From positions 1 through 64,000 of the forward strand of contig CAXPDR010000027.1 in the NCBI GenBank assembly GCA_964215955.1: a stretch of 64,000 bases of DNA, in the 5' to 3' direction. The position numbers and the translations under genes are program-made. Origin of the DNA: GCA-2706205 sp964215955 (GTDB lineage: Bacteria > Bdellovibrionota > Bacteriovoracia > Bacteriovoracales > Bacteriovoracaceae). Shown here piece by piece: positions 60,912 to 64,000 of this stretch; positions within the stretch are counted from its first letter, which is position 1, and every line of letters begins with the position of its first letter. Under the pieces are notes generated by a model. It was not told where the DNA came from. It did no database searches and saw nothing but the letters and a program-made list of their open reading frames with translations.

Positions 60912-61583
60912 ATGAAAACACTGTTATGTATTTTGTTTTTTTCATTCACACTTAATTCTTTTTCCTCAGACGTAATTAGAGAAATAAAAGATCATACTCA
61001 AATGTTTAAACAAGAACAGAAACGACTATCTGCTCAGTTGGAAAAAATTAAAAAATATAACTTAGATGAGCAAATTTTAGCACATTATGATTTCTTTTAT
61101 AGAGTCAAAAGAGATGTTTATCCTAATTCGAGTAATGAAAAAGGTGCTCAAATGATTCATGCAATTTCGAGACAAGATCTGGCACAGGCCCTCTACAGTG
61201 AGGATATTCCAAATGCTAAAAAACAAAAAATACTCAACAAATTAAAAAGAATGAGAACTCATATGGCTATTTTAGTAGGAAATGATCAAATTCTTGGTCC
61301 CCTAGTAGAACTTCCAATGAACTCTATTGAAGCTGCAGGAAAGTGCAATACGATTATATGTAGAGCTTTTAAAACTTTGGAAGTTTTTGGTTACTCTGTA
61401 TTGACGGCTCCACTGTCGACCCCTTTTGCTGCGAATGATATTATTAATGGTTATCATTTGGCGAATGCTGATGAGGCCGTTGTTGATTTATTGAGAGATG
61501 ATATTGATTTGGACGCCAATCAAAACTACAAGACTTTCTTAAAAATGAGAGAAGAAAAAGTTCAAAGAGTTCAAAGGAATTAA
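60912..61583 (+). CDS. Secreted protein of unknown function
   Basis: This 223-residue protein has a signal peptide (MKTLLCILFFSFTLNSFSS), a charged helical region (about residues 25-120), two close cysteines (KCNTIICRA) and further helical sequence. AAGGAGAGA lies upstream of the ATG. It ends at a strong terminator. No family is recognised. Confidence 0.75.
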   Translation: MKTLLCILFFSFTLNSFSSDVIREIKDHTQMFKQEQKRLSAQLEKIKKYNLDEQILAHYDFFYRVKRDVYPNSSNEKGAQMIHAISRQDLAQALYSEDIPNAKKQKILNKLKRMRTHMAILVGNDQILGPLVELPMNSIEAAGKCNTIICRAFKTLEVFGYSVLTAPLSTPFAANDIINGYHLANADEAVVDLLRDDIDLDANQNYKTFLKMREEKVQRVQRN

Positions 61584-61594
61584 TTTTATTTAAT

Positions 61595-61621
61595 AAAAAA
61601 GCCCCAGATTCCTGGGGCTTT
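61595..61621. terminator. Bidirectional terminator between the secreted protein and hppA
   Basis: AAAGCCCCAG (61598-61607) pairs with CTGGGGCTTT (61612-61621) around four bases, with A and T runs on both sides. It serves both convergent genes. Confidence 0.9.
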
Positions 61622-61648
61622 GATATTTAATCTATTTTATAAAATCGA

Positions 61649-63880
61649 TTATTTAGCGGCAGTTTCTACTTTTTTGATATCTTCTTTCTTTAAAACAATC
61701 TCTACTTTTTTATCAGTTTTAAGATTGTTTAAATAAGAATGATCATGCCCACTATGGTCTGTGTGACCATGCCCTCTTACAGAGATATGTGGAGCAATAA
61801 CAAGTGAAACGATTGACATAAGCTTAATCAAAATATTCATAGAAGGACCTGAAGTGTCTTTAAATGGATCACCTACAGTATCTCCAGTTACTGATGCTTT
61901 ATGAGCTTCGGAACCTTTGTACTCCATCTTACCATTAATTTCTACACCAGCTTCAAATGACTTCTTAGCATTATCCCATGCACCACCAGCATTGTTTTGG
62001 AACATTCCCATTAAAACACCTGAAACTGTAACACCTGCTAATAAACCACCAAGAACTTCTGGCCCAAAAGCAAATCCAACAACGATTGGAGTGATTAGAG
62101 CAATGGCCCCTGGTAACATCATTTCTCTAATTGATGCTTCAGTAGAGATAGCTACACATTTATCATACTCAGGCTTTGCTTTATGTTCCATGATGCCTGG
62201 AATTTCTTTAAACTGACGTCTAACTTCTTTAACCATTTCCATCGCAGCTCTACCAACTGCTGCAATTGCAAGAGAAGAGAAGATGAAAGGAATCATACCA
62301 CCAACGAATAGACCTGCTAAAACGTCAGCTTTATAGATATCGATTGAATCAATTCCAGCAAGACCAACAAATGCAGCAAATAGCGCAAGAGCAGTTAATG
62401 CAGCAGAAGCGATTGCAAAACCTTTACCAGTAGCTGCTGTAGTGTTACCAACAGCATCTAGGATATCAGTTCTTTCTCTAACTTCTTTTGGAAGCCCACT
62501 CATTTCTGCGATACCACCAGCATTATCAGCGATTGGTCCAAATGCATCAATTGCAAGTTGCATAGCCGTTGTTGCCATCATACCAGCTGCTGCAATTGCA
62601 ACACCATATAGACCTGCAAAGTGGTGAGACATATAAATACCAGCAGCAAGGATAATAGTCGGAATTAATGTAGATTCCATCCCTACTGAAAGACCACCAA
62701 TAATATTAGTAGCTGCACCAGTATCTGACTGTTGAATAATTGAATTAACAGGCTTTTTTCCCATAGCTGTATAGTATTCAGTTACAATACTCATTAAAGC
62801 ACCAACAATTGAACCAACTAGGATTGCCCAAAATACACCCATCGATGTAAACTCATAGCCTCTTAGAGACATGCTTTCAGGAAGCATCCACTTAACAAGG
62901 AAGAAGCAAATAATTGTTGTTAAAATAACTGAAGTCCAATTACCAAGGTTAAGTGCTTTTTGAACATCACCTTTTTCATCAGCGATTCTTACAAGTGCAC
63001 AACCAACAATTGAAGTAATGATACCAACACCAGCAATAACCATTGGAAGTAAAATTGGCGATAGTCCATTAAAGTTATCACTTACAATGATCTCTCTACC
63101 AAGAACCATTGTCGCTAAAATCGTTGCAACGTATGAACCAAATAAGTCAGCTCCCATACCAGCAACATCACCTACGTTATCACCAACATTATCAGCGATT
63201 GTAGCAGGATTTCTTACGTCATCTTCAGGAATCCCAGCTTCAACTTTACCAACTAAGTCAGCTCCAACGTCTGCAGCTTTAGTATAAATACCACCACCAA
63301 CTCTTGCAAAAAGAGCGATAGACTCAGCACCTAATGAAAAACCAGCTAAAACTTCAATGGCTTTTTCCATTTCCATACCATTTACAGAAGCACCTGTTGA
63401 GACAACATACATTTTATAAAAAACAATAAAAAGTGTCCCCAGACCAAGAACTGCAAGTCCAGCAACTCCTAATCCCATTACTGTACCACCAGTAAAAGCC
63501 ACTTTTAATCCATCCTTAAGACTTGTTCTTGCCGCTTGAGTTGTTCTAACATTTGCTTTTGTCGCAATGTTCATTCCTAAGTAACCAGCATAAGCAGAAA
63601 ATACTGCACCAATTACAAATGAAACAGCAATTATCGGAGAAGAGGTCGCTACCATAGTACCTGACCACCCTAATAATACAGCTGCTATAATTGCAAAGTA
63701 AGTTAAAACTTTCCATTCAGCTTTTAAAAATGCCATAGCCCCTTCTGCAATATAAGTAGAAAGCTCAACCATGTTTTCATCACCGGTTGCTTGCTTTGTT
63801 ACCCATGCAGATTTAACGGCCATAACGACTAATCCAAATAATCCCAATGCCGGAATTAGATAAAGAACATTTGATTCCAT
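61649..63880 (-). CDS. hppA: Membrane-bound ion-pumping pyrophosphatase
   Basis: HppA couples pyrophosphate hydrolysis to pumping H+ or Na+ across the inner membrane. The 743-residue protein has about 16 helices and the catalytic segments DVGADLVGKVEAGIPEDD and RNPATIADNVGDNVGD. The loop GNTTAATGKGFAIASAALTA has Ala where potassium-independent enzymes have Lys, so it should belong to the potassium-dependent group, which includes sodium-pumping members. The C-terminus carries a His-rich tail (RGHGHTDHSGHDHSY) followed by a charged end. ATG 63880 is chosen because AGGTGG lies upstream. Confidence 0.95.
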   Translation of the reverse strand: MESNVLYLIPALGLFGLVVMAVKSAWVTKQATGDENMVELSTYIAEGAMAFLKAEWKVLTYFAIIAAVLLGWSGTMVATSSPIIAVSFVIGAVFSAYAGYLGMNIATKANVRTTQAARTSLKDGLKVAFTGGTVMGLGVAGLAVLGLGTLFIVFYKMYVVSTGASVNGMEMEKAIEVLAGFSLGAESIALFARVGGGIYTKAADVGADLVGKVEAGIPEDDVRNPATIADNVGDNVGDVAGMGADLFGSYVATILATMVLGREIIVSDNFNGLSPILLPMVIAGVGIITSIVGCALVRIADEKGDVQKALNLGNWTSVILTTIICFFLVKWMLPESMSLRGYEFTSMGVFWAILVGSIVGALMSIVTEYYTAMGKKPVNSIIQQSDTGAATNIIGGLSVGMESTLIPTIILAAGIYMSHHFAGLYGVAIAAAGMMATTAMQLAIDAFGPIADNAGGIAEMSGLPKEVRERTDILDAVGNTTAATGKGFAIASAALTALALFAAFVGLAGIDSIDIYKADVLAGLFVGGMIPFIFSSLAIAAVGRAAMEMVKEVRRQFKEIPGIMEHKAKPEYDKCVAISTEASIREMMLPGAIALITPIVVGFAFGPEVLGGLLAGVTVSGVLMGMFQNNAGGAWDNAKKSFEAGVEINGKMEYKGSEAHKASVTGDTVGDPFKDTSGPSMNILIKLMSIVSLVIAPHISVRGHGHTDHSGHDHSYLNNLKTDKKVEIVLKKEDIKKVETAAK

Positions 63881-64000
63881 TAATACCACCTGTTTTTAAG
63901 TACTTGTGTGTGTTTATATAATATAGTAAAACGCTAAGATTCTAGCGGGTTGTTTTTGGGTTGTAAAACTATAATCCTCTTTTTTTTAAAGTCACAACGC

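Overview
ORGANISM. The window is AT-rich (by eye about one third G+C) and uses the standard bacterial code. It encodes a Gram-negative envelope: outer-membrane barrel proteins, a TolC/RND pair, many lipobox proteins and many small secreted proteins of no known family. The mix of core genes (queA-tgt-yajC-tatA-secD-secF, gltA, glpX, pgsA-serB, hppA) and very large Ig-like surface lipoproteins fits a low-GC member of the Bdellovibrionota, such as Bacteriovoracales. That placement is an inference from gene content, not a tree. LAYOUT. 1-600: left edge with the tail of an IS-type transposase, a duplicated 3' end of a tRNA, a complete tRNA-Cys(GCA) and its terminator. 600-2700: an HU/IHF gene and a lipoprotein. 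2700-9180: a minus-strand operon queA-tgt-yajC-tatA-secD-secF-(unknown membrane protein), joining queuosine tRNA modification to Sec and Tat export. 9200-11700: small secreted proteins, a gene-poor stretch, and an orphan ParA ATPase with an 80-residue partner. 11900-20820: two giant lipoproteins (about 1470 and 1440 residues) built of Ig-like repeats; the first ends in FG-GAP/VCBS-type repeats. 20890-23280: three overlapping genes for a barrel-like outer-membrane protein and two multi-spanning membrane proteins, one ending in what looks like a histidine-kinase dimerisation hairpin without its histidine and without an ATPase domain. 23280-27590: minus-strand metabolic and regulatory genes (2OG-Fe oxygenase, YggS-type PLP protein, SRPBCC protein, GlpX, PilZ). 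27700-36500: pgsA-serB-LRR gene, an orphan histidine kinase, a lipoprotein, ClpB and an MscS channel. 36500-39840: a zinc-ribbon transposase, a single-domain response regulator coupled to an Rsm22-like methyltransferase, then Bfd and bacterioferritin. 40360-45210: gltA, small secreted proteins, sfsA-nadD and a cation-diffusion exporter. 45280-53680: a 1286-residue metalloprotease lipoprotein, a barrel protein, a PAP2 enzyme, a lipoprotein PheC and an MFS-acyltransferase fusion. 53800-60450: a TetR-RND-TolC operon with its operators, and an M14 carboxypeptidase. 60500-64000: a decayed small gene, a secreted protein and hppA. HOW THE GENES WORK TOGETHER. Most identifiable genes are housekeeping. 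The accessory content is dominated by export, surface and envelope functions: giant lipoproteins, secreted proteases and barrels, with SecDF/YajC/TatA supplying export. The points that most repay a second look are: (a) a yggS gene with no standard start codon, lying in the -1 frame behind an A-AAA-AAG slippery run in the upstream gene; (b) the coupled trio at 20.9-23.3 kb with a degenerate kinase hairpin; (c) paired TetR operators at an efflux operon that lacks a periplasmic adaptor gene; (d) a palindrome over the bfd promoter; and (e) a duplicated tRNA-Cys 3' end beside IS debris. No CRISPR array, rRNA operon or intact prophage was seen.
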